A DNA stretch of 44,614 nt from Candidatus Moranbacteria bacterium RIFOXYA12_FULL_35_19 (GCA_001784805.1 MFSE01000018.1:1-44614), one strand, 5' to 3'. Counted from the first letter of the stretch, positions 24,474 through 31,480 are shown. The notes: generated by a model from the letters alone, not told the origin. Numbers and translations: made by a program.

Positions 24474-25052
24474 TTATTGTTTTTTGTAAATTTCTTTTGA
24501 AACAAATTTTTCTATTTCTTCTTTGATCATTAGTCTTGTTAGTGAGGCGTATTTTTGCAAACCTAAACTAGGCTTGTGTGAAAAACCTATATATTCGACT
24601 TCCTTGCCTAAGTGTTTTATTTTTTGAATCGCCGGAATTAAATCAGTATCAGAAGAAAGTAGAATTGCCGTATCATAAAGATCTTCATATGCACCAACTA
24701 ATAAATCTACTGCCATTTTCACATCAACGCCTTTCTCATGATAAACTCCGTCATTTTTCATAAGATAACCTTGCTTTACGATGAAGCCTTGCAACGGAGA
24801 ACAAAGATGATTAAATAATCTCTGCTGATTTTTTCTTAACTTTTGTCCTTTTTCATCATTTTCTTTTGCTCTTACAACACCAATATAATATCTTTTTGAA
24901 ATAATAACACGATCTCGCGCCAACCATCTAGAAAGACCACTATAGTTAAAATAAGTTGTATTTGGCACTTCCAAATCCCGCAATTTATAATAAAAATTAC
25001 TCCCATCAATATATATTGCTATTCTTTTTTGTTTTATTTTAGAATTTTCCAT
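24474..25052 (-). CDS. NYN-domain protein (LabA/DUF88 family, PIN-like nuclease)
   Basis: This 192-residue PIN-like nuclease-fold protein has conserved acidic residues: IYIDGSNFYY (first Asp), EKGVDVKMAVDLL (central Asp) and LLSSDTDLIPAI (C-terminal Asp pair). NYN proteins are predicted metal-dependent RNases. It is the first gene of the segment that lies between the duplicated rubrerythrin starts, followed by coiled-coil genes in the same direction. The short C-terminal extension (EIEKFVSKEIYKKQ) is basic. Confidence 0.88.
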   Translation of the reverse strand: MENSKIKQKRIAIYIDGSNFYYKLRDLEVPNTTYFNYSGLSRWLARDRVIISKRYYIGVVRAKENDEKGQKLRKNQQRLFNHLCSPLQGFIVKQGYLMKNDGVYHEKGVDVKMAVDLLVGAYEDLYDTAILLSSDTDLIPAIQKIKHLGKEVEYIGFSHKPSLGLQKYASLTRLMIKEEIEKFVSKEIYKKQ

Positions 25053-25197
25053 TTTTTATAAACTAAAACCCGCCGTGCCCTTGCGGGTCAGAGCGGGTGT
25101 TTTTAGCTGAATTAATTGTAGCACATCCAAAGAAATTGTCAATCTTTTGCTACATAATATAATACCTCTAAATACGGCATAAAATTTCATTGATATT

Positions 25198-25252
25198 TCC
25201 CCGCAAATTTCACAGATATATAGTTTCATAATAATTTTTAAAAATTAATTAA
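25198..25252 (-). pseudogene. Rubrerythrin 5' fragment (direct repeat copy 2)
   Basis: ATG at 25230 followed by codons for KLYICEICG reproduces the start of the rubrerythrin gene, including its leader. It diverges after about 10-12 codons into unrelated sequence. With 21201-21255 it brackets a unit of about 4.0 kb. The simplest reading is an insertion that duplicated or re-created the junction; the intact gene is the distal copy. Confidence 0.75.
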
Positions 25253-25625
25253 TATTCTCCATGCAGAATTTAATTCTATACATAACATCTCCGCCTGTTC
25301 TTTCTACCTCCTGACACTTGCCATTTTCGCAATCATTATCGTCGATGCATATTTTATGACATAATGAGTCTCCTTTTTGTACTCCAGTGACTATACCATT
25401 TGGCCCCATACCACTATATTGTGAATCATAACAAACATAACCTTCTTCACAAACTATTCCATTTGCACATGATTTTAAATTTTTAGCTTGATCTGACTGT
25501 GAAATATTTTTATTTTGACTTTGATTATCCTGAGGTATACTTTCCGCTTGTCTTTCGTTAGCGCATCCAGATACTAAAAGAATAAAAAAAGAAAAAAACA
25601 CAGTAGCTTTAATTATTTTACTCAT
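25245..25625 (-). CDS. Small Cys-rich lipoprotein
   Basis: From the ATG at 25625 the protein has 126 residues. A signal peptide with lipobox (LLVSGC) is followed by a Gln/Asn/Ser-rich linker. The C-terminal domain has about eight cysteines (CANGIVCEEGYVCYD, LCHKICIDDNDCENGKC), which predict a small disulfide-stabilised extracellular fold. No specific function is recognised. The stop codon falls inside the rubrerythrin-start repeat. Confidence 0.65.
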   Translation of the reverse strand: MSKIIKATVFFSFFILLVSGCANERQAESIPQDNQSQNKNISQSDQAKNLKSCANGIVCEEGYVCYDSQYSGMGPNGIVTGVQKGDSLCHKICIDDNDCENGKCQEVERTGGDVMYRIKFCMENIN

Positions 25626-25700
25626 TTGAATTATTTTAATTATTATGTAATTATTATACAAGTGCCCACGTAGCTCAATTGGTAGTCGCCTCTCCGGCGA

Positions 25701-25717
25701 CCCGCCGATGAGGCGGG
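25701..25717. repeat. Palindromic module (loop GATGA) inside the interrupted tRNA
   Basis: CCCGCC-GATGA-GGCGGG is identical to the copy in porA at 27512-27528. Confidence 0.85.
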
Positions 25718-25734
25718 AGAAACGGTATCACTCG

Positions 25735-25749
25735 CCCCGCACCATTTTT
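25735..25749. repeat. Inverted repeat around tRNA-Thr, left arm
   Basis: CCCCGCACCATTTTT pairs perfectly with 25851-25865 (AAAAATGGTGCGGGG). The tRNA-Thr gene lies in the loop between the arms. Confidence 0.85.
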
Positions 25750-25762
25750 CCAAATAACATAC

Positions 25763-25835
25763 GCCGTCCTAGCTCAATTGGTAGAGCAATGGTATCGTAA
25801 ATCATAGGTTATCGGTTCAAGTCCGATGGACGGCT
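25763..25835 (+). tRNA. tRNA-Thr (anticodon CGT)
   Basis: The cloverleaf is complete: acceptor GCCGTCC/GGACGGC, D-arm GCTC-AATTGGTA-GAGC, anticodon stem ATGGT/ATCAT with loop ATCGTAA (CGT at 25796-25798), T-arm ATCGG-TTCAAGT-CCGAT and discriminator T. No CCA is encoded. It shares its D-arm and the word GGTATC with the interrupted tRNA around it. Confidence 0.92.
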
Positions 25836-25850
25836 CAAATGAAAACTTCA

Positions 25851-25865
25851 AAAAATGGTGCGGGG
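25851..25865. repeat. Inverted repeat around tRNA-Thr, right arm
   Basis: This is the partner of 25735-25749. It leads directly into the T-arm of the interrupted tRNA. Confidence 0.85.
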
Positions 25866-25898
25866 TCAGTTCAATTCTGATCGTGGGCTCAATTCTTT

Positions 25899-25947
25899 TC
25901 CCTCTCTCCCTTTGGGAGAGATGTCGCGTACTCGCGACAGAGAGGGA
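25899..25947. repeat. Nested palindrome with TACT-loop module
   Basis: The outer element is CCCTCTCTCCC-TTT-GGGAGAG plus AGAGAGGGA. Inside it sits GTCGCG-TACT-CGCGAC (25923-25938), a separate perfect hairpin. A matching arrangement with a different stem lies at 26040-26090. Confidence 0.8.
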
Positions 25948-26039
25948 ACGAACTCACAAAAATTATTCCATCTTCAATTTCCTCTTTCTGTTTAATATCT
26001 CCTAAAATATTCGTTTTTATTCTTTTCATTTAGCCTTTT

Positions 26040-26090
26040 CCCTCTTCTGTCCGGAGTACCGGACATCCTCTCCCTAAGGGAGAGGAGGGA
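26040..26090. repeat. Second nested palindrome with TACT-loop module
   Basis: The outer CCCTCTTCT...CTCTCCC-TAA-GGGAGAGG element contains GTCCGG-AGTA-CCGGAC (26049-26064). On the other strand this is GTCCGG-TACT-CCGGAC: the loop is the same as at 25923-25938 and the stem bases have changed in a compensating way. Confidence 0.8.
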
Positions 26091-26106
26091 TATTATATTT
26101 TTATTA

Positions 26107-27015
26107 TTATTCACACAAATTCGCAATCCTAGCGAATTCTTCATTGACTAATTTCTGAATTTCTTCTAAATGAGGTTTATTTTCTTCTTTAAAGAGATGC
26201 TTAAAACGGCCTTGGGTTTTCAAAAATTCCGTGACGGGAGTTATTTTCTTTGGTTCGAAGCTTAATTTATGTTCACCATTTTCAATTTCATATAATGGCC
26301 AAAAATTTGTTTCCGTCGCTAACTTTCCTACATTCACATATTGTGAAGTTGGAAATTTCCAATTATTAGTACAAGGTGAAAAAACCAAAAGGAAACTTGG
26401 CCCGTCAGTTTCCAGAGCTTTCTTAGCTTTCTTTTTTAGATCAGCTAAATAGGCGACATTAGATTGAGCCAAATACCCAATGCGATGAGCATTAACAATC
26501 TCCATCAAATTTTTGCGCGTCTCGATTTTTCCAAAAGATTCTTTTCCGGTTGGCGTTGTTTCTGTGAAAGCGCCGTAGGGCGTCGCGGATGATCTCTGAT
26601 TGCCCGTGTTCATATACCCGCCGTTGTCATAACAAACATACAGAAAATTATGTCCGCGCTCCAGCGCTCCTGACAAGCTTTGCAAACCAATATCATATGT
26701 TCCACCATCTCCGCCAAAAGCCACAAATTTTATCTTTTTATTTTTAGAAATCTTGCCTTTCTTTTTCAAGGCTTCATAAGCTCTCTCCACTCCAGAAATC
26801 GTGGCCGCCGCATTTTCAAAAGCATTGTGAATGTAGGGCGCTTTCCAAGCTGAATATGGATAAAGCGTCGAAGTCACCTCCAAACACCCTGTCGCATTGG
26901 CAATAACCACATCAGTTTTTAGTTCCCCCAAAACCGCCCGCACAATCGCCGGAAACCCACACCCCGCGCAAGCCGAGTGTCCTGCCGAATAATATTTTGT
27001 TAGTTCTTTGTTCAT
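26107..27015 (-). CDS. porB: 2-oxoacid:ferredoxin oxidoreductase, beta subunit (PorB-like)
   Basis: This is the thiamine-diphosphate-binding subunit of pyruvate (or 2-oxoacid):ferredoxin oxidoreductase. It makes acyl-CoA, CO2 and reduced ferredoxin. Of 302 residues, the cluster-ligand Cys pair is in CAGCGFPAI and the ThDP motif is GDGGTYDIG...NGGYMNTGNQRS. The NTGNQRS segment and length fit pyruvate-type PorB. It is the last gene of porC-porD-porA-porB, all minus strand, each separated by a repeat spacer. Confidence 0.93.
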   Translation of the reverse strand: MNKELTKYYSAGHSACAGCGFPAIVRAVLGELKTDVVIANATGCLEVTSTLYPYSAWKAPYIHNAFENAAATISGVERAYEALKKKGKISKNKKIKFVAFGGDGGTYDIGLQSLSGALERGHNFLYVCYDNGGYMNTGNQRSSATPYGAFTETTPTGKESFGKIETRKNLMEIVNAHRIGYLAQSNVAYLADLKKKAKKALETDGPSFLLVFSPCTNNWKFPTSQYVNVGKLATETNFWPLYEIENGEHKLSFEPKKITPVTEFLKTQGRFKHLFKEENKPHLEEIQKLVNEEFARIANLCE

Positions 27016-27114
27016 AATGTCTGAACCACTTGATTATCACTGAACTCACATGATTTCACATGAATTAAAATTCAGTGAAATCATTATAATCATGTGCTAA
27101 TCAGTGGTTCTGAT
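27016..27114. repeat. Word-repeat hairpin between porA and porB
   Basis: The left arm (gaaccacttgattat..actcacatgat) and the right arm (atcattataatcatgtg..aatcagtggttc) are inverted copies built from CATGATT and CAGTG words. Confidence 0.7.
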
Positions 27115-28302
27115 TTATTGTATGTATTTGCTTTTTATCTTCCCCATAAAAACATCCTCAATTTGTTTTTGAAATATATCGCGTCCGCCGAGACCATAGA
27201 TATAGGATTTGATTTCGCGTCCCGTAGAGACGCAAAATTTTGCGTCTCTACCGTTTCCATATAAAGAATTTATAATTTCACTATAAAACGGCGGGTAGGT
27301 TCCGATTGATTGGGCACGATCCAAAACAATTATTTCTTTGGCATTTTTCAAACTTTCGGCAATTTCTTGATGCGGAAATGGTCGAAATAAATTTATTTTC
27401 AAAATTCCAACTTTTTCTCCTGCCTCTCGCAACTTATCCACCACCACCTTCGCCGTTCCCGCCGCACTGCCAGTTAGCACCATAATTTTTTCCACGTCTT
27501 CTGTTTTCTTGCCCGCCGATGAGGCGGGATATTCTTCAAAAATATCATATTTTCTCCCGCTTATTTTTTCAAAATCTTTTGCGATTTTTTCATATTCTTC
27601 TTCTGCGTTTTTCATTGCTTCTTCCTGATCGATTCTAAATTCAAAATATGAATTCTGCAGTGCTACCGCACCGTATGTCACGGGATTTTCGGTGTCCAAG
27701 AGTGGACTCACCGCCTCAAATTCTCCCACAAATTCTTGCACAACTTTTGTTTCCAAAATTTCCAAATTTTCCACGCTATGAGAAGTATTGAATCCATCCA
27801 TGATCACCATGATTGGCAGTTTCACTTTTTCCGCCAATTTCATGCCAATAATTGTTTTATCATAAACTTCTTGACCATTTTCGCAAAAAAGTTGAATCCA
27901 ACCAGAATCTCGACAACCCATCACATCACTGTGATCGCCATGAATGTTTATAGGCGAAGCCAAAGCTCGCGCACTCACCAGTATCATAATTGGCAAACGA
28001 AAACCACTGGCGATATAGAGAACTTCATGCATGAGCGCCAATCCTTGCGAACTAGTAGCTGTGGCCGTTCTGACTCCAGCCGCACTTGCTCCAATCGCCG
28101 CACTCATCGCACTATGTTCTGATTCGACTTTGATTATCTCTGTGTCCACTTCGCCATTAGCCTCAAATCCAGCATAAGTTTCAATAATGGTAGTCTGTGG
28201 CGTAATCGGATAAATCGGCATCACATCTATTTCAATTTGCTTCAAAGCTTCCGCTGCCGCCGCACCACCAGTCAAAGCTAATTTTTTATTTTTTTTATTC
28301 AT
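27115..28302 (-). CDS. porA: 2-oxoacid:ferredoxin oxidoreductase, alpha subunit (PorA-like)
   Basis: This 395-residue alpha subunit has the YPITPQTTIIE motif near residue 31, SEHSAMSAAIGASAAG, and ATSSQGLALMHE, all characteristic of the family. It pairs with PorB to decarboxylate the 2-oxoacid. Two palindromic modules sit in the coding sequence without breaking the frame. CCCGCC-GATGA-GGCGGG encodes PASSAG at residues 259-264. A 28 bp perfect palindrome (27224-27251) encodes RDAKFCVST near the C-terminus. Both fall in positions where insertions are likely to be tolerated (a domain linker and near the C-terminus). Confidence 0.95.
   Translation of the reverse strand: MNKKNKKLALTGGAAAAEALKQIEIDVMPIYPITPQTTIIETYAGFEANGEVDTEIIKVESEHSAMSAAIGASAAGVRTATATSSQGLALMHEVLYIASGFRLPIMILVSARALASPINIHGDHSDVMGCRDSGWIQLFCENGQEVYDKTIIGMKLAEKVKLPIMVIMDGFNTSHSVENLEILETKVVQEFVGEFEAVSPLLDTENPVTYGAVALQNSYFEFRIDQEEAMKNAEEEYEKIAKDFEKISGRKYDIFEEYPASSAGKKTEDVEKIMVLTGSAAGTAKVVVDKLREAGEKVGILKINLFRPFPHQEIAESLKNAKEIIVLDRAQSIGTYPPFYSEIINSLYGNGRDAKFCVSTGREIKSYIYGLGGRDIFQKQIEDVFMGKIKSKYIQ
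27224..27251. repeat. 28 bp perfect palindrome inside porA
   Basis: The arms are GTAGAGACGCAAAA and TTTTGCGTCTCTAC with no loop. It is read in frame within the C-terminal part of porA. Palindromes with the GTAGAGACGC word are known as dispersed repeats in unrelated bacteria; here it is inside a gene. Confidence 0.9.
27512..27528. repeat. Palindromic module (loop GATGA) inside porA
   Basis: CCCGCC-GATGA-GGCGGG is read on the minus strand as Pro-Ala-Ser-Ser-Ala-Gly. Confidence 0.9.
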
Positions 28303-28316
28303 AAATTTTTGTCTTT

Positions 28317-28379
28317 TGTCATCCTGAACTTGTTTCAGGATCTAAAATTAAGAGATGCCGAAATAAATTCGGCATGACA
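28317..28379. repeat. Dispersed repeat A, copy 2
   Basis: GTCATCCTGAACTTGTTTC... ending GGCATGACAA, in the porD-porA spacer. The stem base change GCCGAA/TTCGGC against GCTGAA/TTCAGC in copy 1 is compensated on both sides. Confidence 0.85.
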
Positions 28380-28388
28380 ATAAAATTG

Positions 28389-28637
28389 TCATTTTTTCTT
28401 CATTATTATCGCCTTCATCGGGCAAACTTCCGCACAAACTCCACAACCTTTGCAATATTCGTAATCAATTTGGGCTTTTTTATTTTCTATTGTTATAGTT
28501 GCATCCGGACAAAAACCAACACAAGTGCCACAACCAATGCACTTTTTTTTGTCCACTTCCGGATGCATATACCGCCACGCTCCGGTCTTAGGCGATTTTT
28601 TTTGATCATGTTTTATGATTGCTCCGTGCTCTGCCAT
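28389..28637 (-). CDS. porD: 2-oxoacid:ferredoxin oxidoreductase, delta subunit (ferredoxin-like)
   Basis: This 82-residue protein has two [4Fe-4S] motifs, CIGCGTCVGFCP and CKGCGVCAEVCP. It carries electrons from the ThDP subunit to external ferredoxin. The N-terminal part (TGAWRYMHPEVDKKKC) is typical of PorD. It lies between porC and porA. Confidence 0.95.
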   Translation of the reverse strand: MAEHGAIIKHDQKKSPKTGAWRYMHPEVDKKKCIGCGTCVGFCPDATITIENKKAQIDYEYCKGCGVCAEVCPMKAIIMKKK

Positions 28638-28644
28638 GTCGTTT

Positions 28645-28757
28645 CCTTACGAATTACGAAATCGTACGAATGTACGAATGAATTCGATTTTTATTTTTGT
28701 TAATGTTAAAAATTTATTTATATTTTCGTTACATTCGTAAAAGTTCGTAATTCGTAA
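28645..28757. repeat. Word-repeat hairpin between porC and porD
   Basis: The left arm is ttacgaattacgaaatcgtacgaatgtacg and the right arm is ttacattcgtaaaagttcgtaattcgtaa. It closely resembles the dnaJ leader element (8137-8250) in both words and layout. Confidence 0.75.
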
Positions 28758-28760
28758 GGG

Positions 28761-29345
28761 CTAGATACTATCATACGCCTTCTCAATCGCTTGAATATTT
28801 TTATCACAATTTTCTTTGCCGATTTTCTTTTCAAAAATCAACCTAAATTCTTCAAGCACACTTTCCAATTTAACCATTCCAGAAACTTGTACAAATTTTC
28901 CCAAAATTACAGTGTTGGGACGAGGTTGACCGATAATTGAAAGGGAAATTCCACTGGCATCAATTGGATGAATTTTACCTTCAAATTTTCCACCTCTTTG
29001 AATCAGTTTTTCTCGCACTTCGTGTTCTGCCATTTTTGTATTTATTATCAAAAACTCATCTTTGTCTAAATTGAAAGCCACTTCTTGCGAATCTAAAAGT
29101 GTGTCGTCAAGTACCACTACCAAATCCGGATCAACAACCGGTTCGTGCGTTCTAATTTCATGATCGGAAATTCGCAAATAAGTTTTAGTCGGCGCGCCCG
29201 ATCTTTCCGGTCCAAAACTTGGAAAAGCTTGGACAAATTTATTTTCATAAGTTCCCGCCTGCGCCAAAATCTCCGCCGTCGTCTTGGCGCCTTGCCCGCC
29301 CCGAGCAAAAAAAATAACTTCAAAAATGTCTTTGTGGTTCTTCAT
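28761..29345 (-). CDS. porC: 2-oxoacid:ferredoxin oxidoreductase, gamma subunit
   Basis: This 194-residue gamma subunit starts with EVIFFARGGQGAKTTAEILA, the family hallmark. It continues with FPSFGPERSGAPTKTYLRIS and VVLDDTLL. The subunit completes the heterotetramer and is thought to hold the CoA-proximal region. It is the first gene of the operon. Its upstream region is a long array of hairpins without an obvious promoter. Confidence 0.95.
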   Translation of the reverse strand: MKNHKDIFEVIFFARGGQGAKTTAEILAQAGTYENKFVQAFPSFGPERSGAPTKTYLRISDHEIRTHEPVVDPDLVVVLDDTLLDSQEVAFNLDKDEFLIINTKMAEHEVREKLIQRGGKFEGKIHPIDASGISLSIIGQPRPNTVILGKFVQVSGMVKLESVLEEFRLIFEKKIGKENCDKNIQAIEKAYDSI

Positions 29346-29570
29346 ATTTTACGAAATACGAAATTAATACTAAATACGAAATTACGAAAAGTTTTTTAAA
29401 TGTTTCGTATTTCGTTTATTTCGCCAGCCTCGACTCGCAAAGGTAATTGCTTGTCGACGCGAGGCGGGCGAAATTATTACAAATATACTAATATACAAAT
29501 TTACTTTAATATTATAGCACATAAATAAAACATTGCGAAAGATTCGAATTAATCTTTCTTTATTTTAGTT

Positions 29571-29713
29571 CAGCCTTGCGAAACGTGCCATTATAAATTC
29601 GAATGAGTCGGCGTTAAAAAATTTATACTGTTTGAGGCCCGACGCATTTGGTCGGGCCGAGTTATAAATTTTAGCCGACGAATGAAGAATTTATTGGCAC
29701 GTGAGCTCGGCTG
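29571..29713. repeat. 143 bp long-stem hairpin element
   Basis: Outer arms are CAGCC/GGCTG, then CGTGCCA/TGGCACG, GTCGGC/GCCGAC, ATAAATT words, and an apex GGCCCGAC-GCATTTG-GTCGGGCC. The stem is long and nearly continuous with bulges. It could be a miniature inverted-repeat element or a structured RNA. Confidence 0.75.
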
Positions 29714-29726
29714 AGAGTTCTTTTTG

Positions 29727-29755
29727 TTACTTTTTCTTGCGGAAAGAAAAAGTAA
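29727..29755. repeat. TTACTTTTTCTT hairpin
   Basis: The arms TTACTTTTTCTT and AAGAAAAAGTAA surround a short GC-containing loop. It could terminate + strand transcription or belong to the adjacent long hairpin element. Confidence 0.6.
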
Positions 29756-29807
29756 GGCTAAATTTTTGAGAAAATAAAATCCATAAGGAGATTCTTATGA
29801 AAAAATA

Positions 29808-29833
29808 AAAAGACCCATAAATATGAGTCTTTT
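29808..29833 (-). terminator. Terminator of the DsbA-like gene
   Basis: AAAAGACTCAT..ATGGGTCTTTT (minus strand) forms a stem with a T-run, 20 bases beyond the stop codon at 29853. Confidence 0.75.
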
Positions 29834-29852
29834 AAAAATATATTTCTTGTTT

Positions 29853-30917
29853 CTACTTACTAAGTTGTTCTTCAATATCTGCCTTAAGTTCCTCCGCGCT
29901 AAGTGTTCCAGTTTCAATTTTGTCGTTTATGAAAATTGTCGGCGTGCCCGTAATACCAAAATTTTGCGCATCATTTTTGTCCGCTTCAATTTTAGCCTGA
30001 TATTTTTTATTATCCAAACATCCATTGAAATCATTTTCATTCAACTTCAATGTTCTAGCATAATTTTTGAAGCTAGCCGTATCCTTTGTTTCGCCCCATT
30101 GCGATTGTTTAGCATAAAGAATATCGGCATATTCCCAAAATTTACCTTGTTCCAACGCGCACATAGAAGCCAGAGCGGCATTTTCCGACTGTGGATGTAT
30201 CCCGACTAAAGGAAATTCCTTGACGCCGAATAAAACTTTATCCTGATAATTTTTCATCGTATCGCGCAGTGCTTTGTAAAAAACTTTGCAATACGGGCAT
30301 TGGAAATCGGAAAAAATAACTACCTTGACTTTCGCTTCACTATTGCCAAAAGTTGCATCACCATTGTTTATTTGAGGAAGTTCTAAATATTTTCCTACGG
30401 GCGCTCCTAATGTTTGCACATTTAAAATATACTTATTCGCTTTGGCATAAAATAAAATCTGGGCTTCCGTAAAAAATTCTGTTTGCTCAAGATTTTTTTC
30501 AAAAATAAAAGCTGGCAAAGTTTTGATTCCAAATTCACTAATCAAATTTTTTCCTTGTTCGCTGTCAAAATTTATTTTTTCTGCGCTAATTGTTGGAGCC
30601 ACTCGACGAAGCCAAGCTAAAATTTCCCCCGGATCACAATCGGAGCAACTATCATCCGTGATAACAGCAATTGGAAGAGCCGGGCTGTCATAGGCCACCC
30701 AAGTTTTTCCGCTAGCTTCAAAAATATCCGTTTTATTAAGATTTTTTTGCGAATAACCAGCGCTTTTTATCAATTGCCCGATATCCACAAAAAGACTGCC
30801 CAAAAGAAGTCCAAACAAAAGAATCGTCAAAGAAATTAGATTCTTAACTTTCTTTTCTTTTACTTCTGTGTCTTTCTGTTTTTCTTCTGTGTTATTTTGT
30901 GTATTAATTTCTTCCAT
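29853..30917 (-). CDS. Membrane-anchored DsbA-like thiol:disulfide protein with two thioredoxin folds
   Basis: This 354-residue protein has an acidic N-terminal tail (about 1-25), one membrane helix (about 26-46) and an extracytoplasmic part. The first half (about 75-160) resembles a thioredoxin fold with DDSCSDCDP and a cis-Pro segment (TLPAFIF). The second half (about 195-350) is a DsbA/Thioredoxin_4 domain with FSDFQCPYCK and the cis-Pro TGTPTIFIN. It probably forms or shuffles disulfides in exported proteins, consistent with Cys-rich exported proteins in the window. The double-domain layout is less common than single DsbA. Confidence 0.88.
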   Translation of the reverse strand: MEEINTQNNTEEKQKDTEVKEKKVKNLISLTILLFGLLLGSLFVDIGQLIKSAGYSQKNLNKTDIFEASGKTWVAYDSPALPIAVITDDSCSDCDPGEILAWLRRVAPTISAEKINFDSEQGKNLISEFGIKTLPAFIFEKNLEQTEFFTEAQILFYAKANKYILNVQTLGAPVGKYLELPQINNGDATFGNSEAKVKVVIFSDFQCPYCKVFYKALRDTMKNYQDKVLFGVKEFPLVGIHPQSENAALASMCALEQGKFWEYADILYAKQSQWGETKDTASFKNYARTLKLNENDFNGCLDNKKYQAKIEADKNDAQNFGITGTPTIFINDKIETGTLSAEELKADIEEQLSK

Positions 30918-30939
30918 AATAATATTAAAAAATTTATCC

Positions 30940-30990
30940 CCCTTAATTACTATTTACTATTTACTATTTACTATTTACTATTTACTTTCT
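30940..30990. repeat. TTACTATT tandem word repeat
   Basis: Six tandem variants of ttactattta fill the spacer between the DsbA-like gene and the next gene. Confidence 0.7.
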
Positions 30991-31379
30991 GCTTCTTGTT
31001 TTTGCAAAATATCTTTTTCAATCTTATTGATATCAAAATCGCTCTTCATAATTTTCATCTTGTAGTCATCATACCCAATCGTGATTCTTTTCACTGCTTC
31101 AGTCTTGAGCGCAATCCCAACCAAAATTCCCAAAATCAAAAACAACACAAGCTCAACATAGAAATCATATTTCTTTTTCGGCTCTTCCTCTCGCGCCTCT
31201 AAAATTCTTTCTGGTTCAAGAATTGGCCCCTCTGTAATTTTCATTTCCTTAATCTCTTCCGCTTCTTCTGCTTGTTCTGTTTTAAGAGCCGACAAATAAA
31301 GACTTCCTGAATCTTTTTTCAAATATTTTTGGGTATTTTCCCAATATTTCTTCAGTCTTTCTTTAAAATTATTTTCCAT
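30978..31379 (-). CDS. Single-span membrane protein, unknown function
   Basis: From the ATG at 31379 this is 133 residues; longer frames begin inside a repeat. A charged N-terminal cytoplasmic part (about 1-75, Glu/Lys-rich, EEAEEIKEMKITEGP) precedes one hydrophobic helix (YDFYVELVLFLILGILVGIA), and a helical tail follows (ending QKQEAESK). No domain is recognised. It is upstream of and in line with the DsbA-like gene, so it may belong to the same unit. Confidence 0.6.
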   Translation of the reverse strand: MENNFKERLKKYWENTQKYLKKDSGSLYLSALKTEQAEEAEEIKEMKITEGPILEPERILEAREEEPKKKYDFYVELVLFLILGILVGIALKTEAVKRITIGYDDYKMKIMKSDFDINKIEKDILQKQEAESK

Positions 31380-31384
31380 AAGTT

Positions 31385-31465
31385 TATTCGCATGGGTGCG
31401 TTCGCCCGCTTCGACTCGATGAAACATTTCGTCGAATCGAGGCGAGTAGTGCGCTATTCGCATGC
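31385..31465. repeat. ATTCGCAT-bounded element with inserted palindrome
   Basis: The flanks ATTCGCATG..GTGCGTTCG and GTGCGCTATTCGCATGC match the element at 13505-13541. A palindrome of about 42 bp (about 31405-31446; CTCGAT/ATCGAG and GAAA/TTTC parts) interrupts it. This is a clear nested arrangement. Confidence 0.8.
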
Positions 31466-31480
31466 TATCACATATCAAAA

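Larger units (their letters stand above)
25664..25889 (+). pseudogene. Interrupted tRNA gene containing a complete tRNA-Thr
   Basis: The 5' part (25664-25685) has acceptor GCCCACG, TA, D-stem GCTC and D-loop AATTGGTAG. The 3' part (25865-25889) has T-arm GTCAG-TTCAATT-CTGAT, acceptor CGTGGGC and discriminator T. The two acceptor halves pair over all 7 bp. Between them lie two GC-rich hairpins (GTCGC..GCGAC, then the GATGA-loop module), a 15 bp inverted-repeat pair and the whole tRNA-Thr gene. The 3' D-stem is missing. One hairpin has a 7-base loop (CTCTCCG), but no normal anticodon arm can be named. It is either a decayed tRNA or an intron-like split tRNA. Confidence 0.6.
29346..29852. other. 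500 bp intergenic array of hairpins
   Basis: No gene is seen. In order it holds a CGAAATA word hairpin (29349-29420) into which a GC-rich palindrome (about 29421-29468) seems inserted, an AT-rich stretch, a 143 bp long hairpin (29571-29713), a smaller perfect hairpin (29727-29755) and the terminator of the next gene (29808-29833). Confidence 0.7.

Noticed and set aside
25053-25197. Continuation of the rubrerythrin fragment as a functional small gene
   Set aside because: After about 12 codons the frame has no similarity to rubrerythrin and runs through an AT-rich stretch and a GC hairpin, so it was kept as a remnant only.
29780-29805. Shine-Dalgarno AAGGAG followed by ATG AAA AAA TAA on the + strand
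   Set aside because: A two-residue coding frame after the Met is too short to support as a gene; it is probably part of a small palindrome.
30940-30990. Tandem ttactattta units considered as a CRISPR array
   Set aside because: Units are about 8-10 bp with no spacers. No array with regular repeats and unique spacers exists in the window and no cas genes are present.
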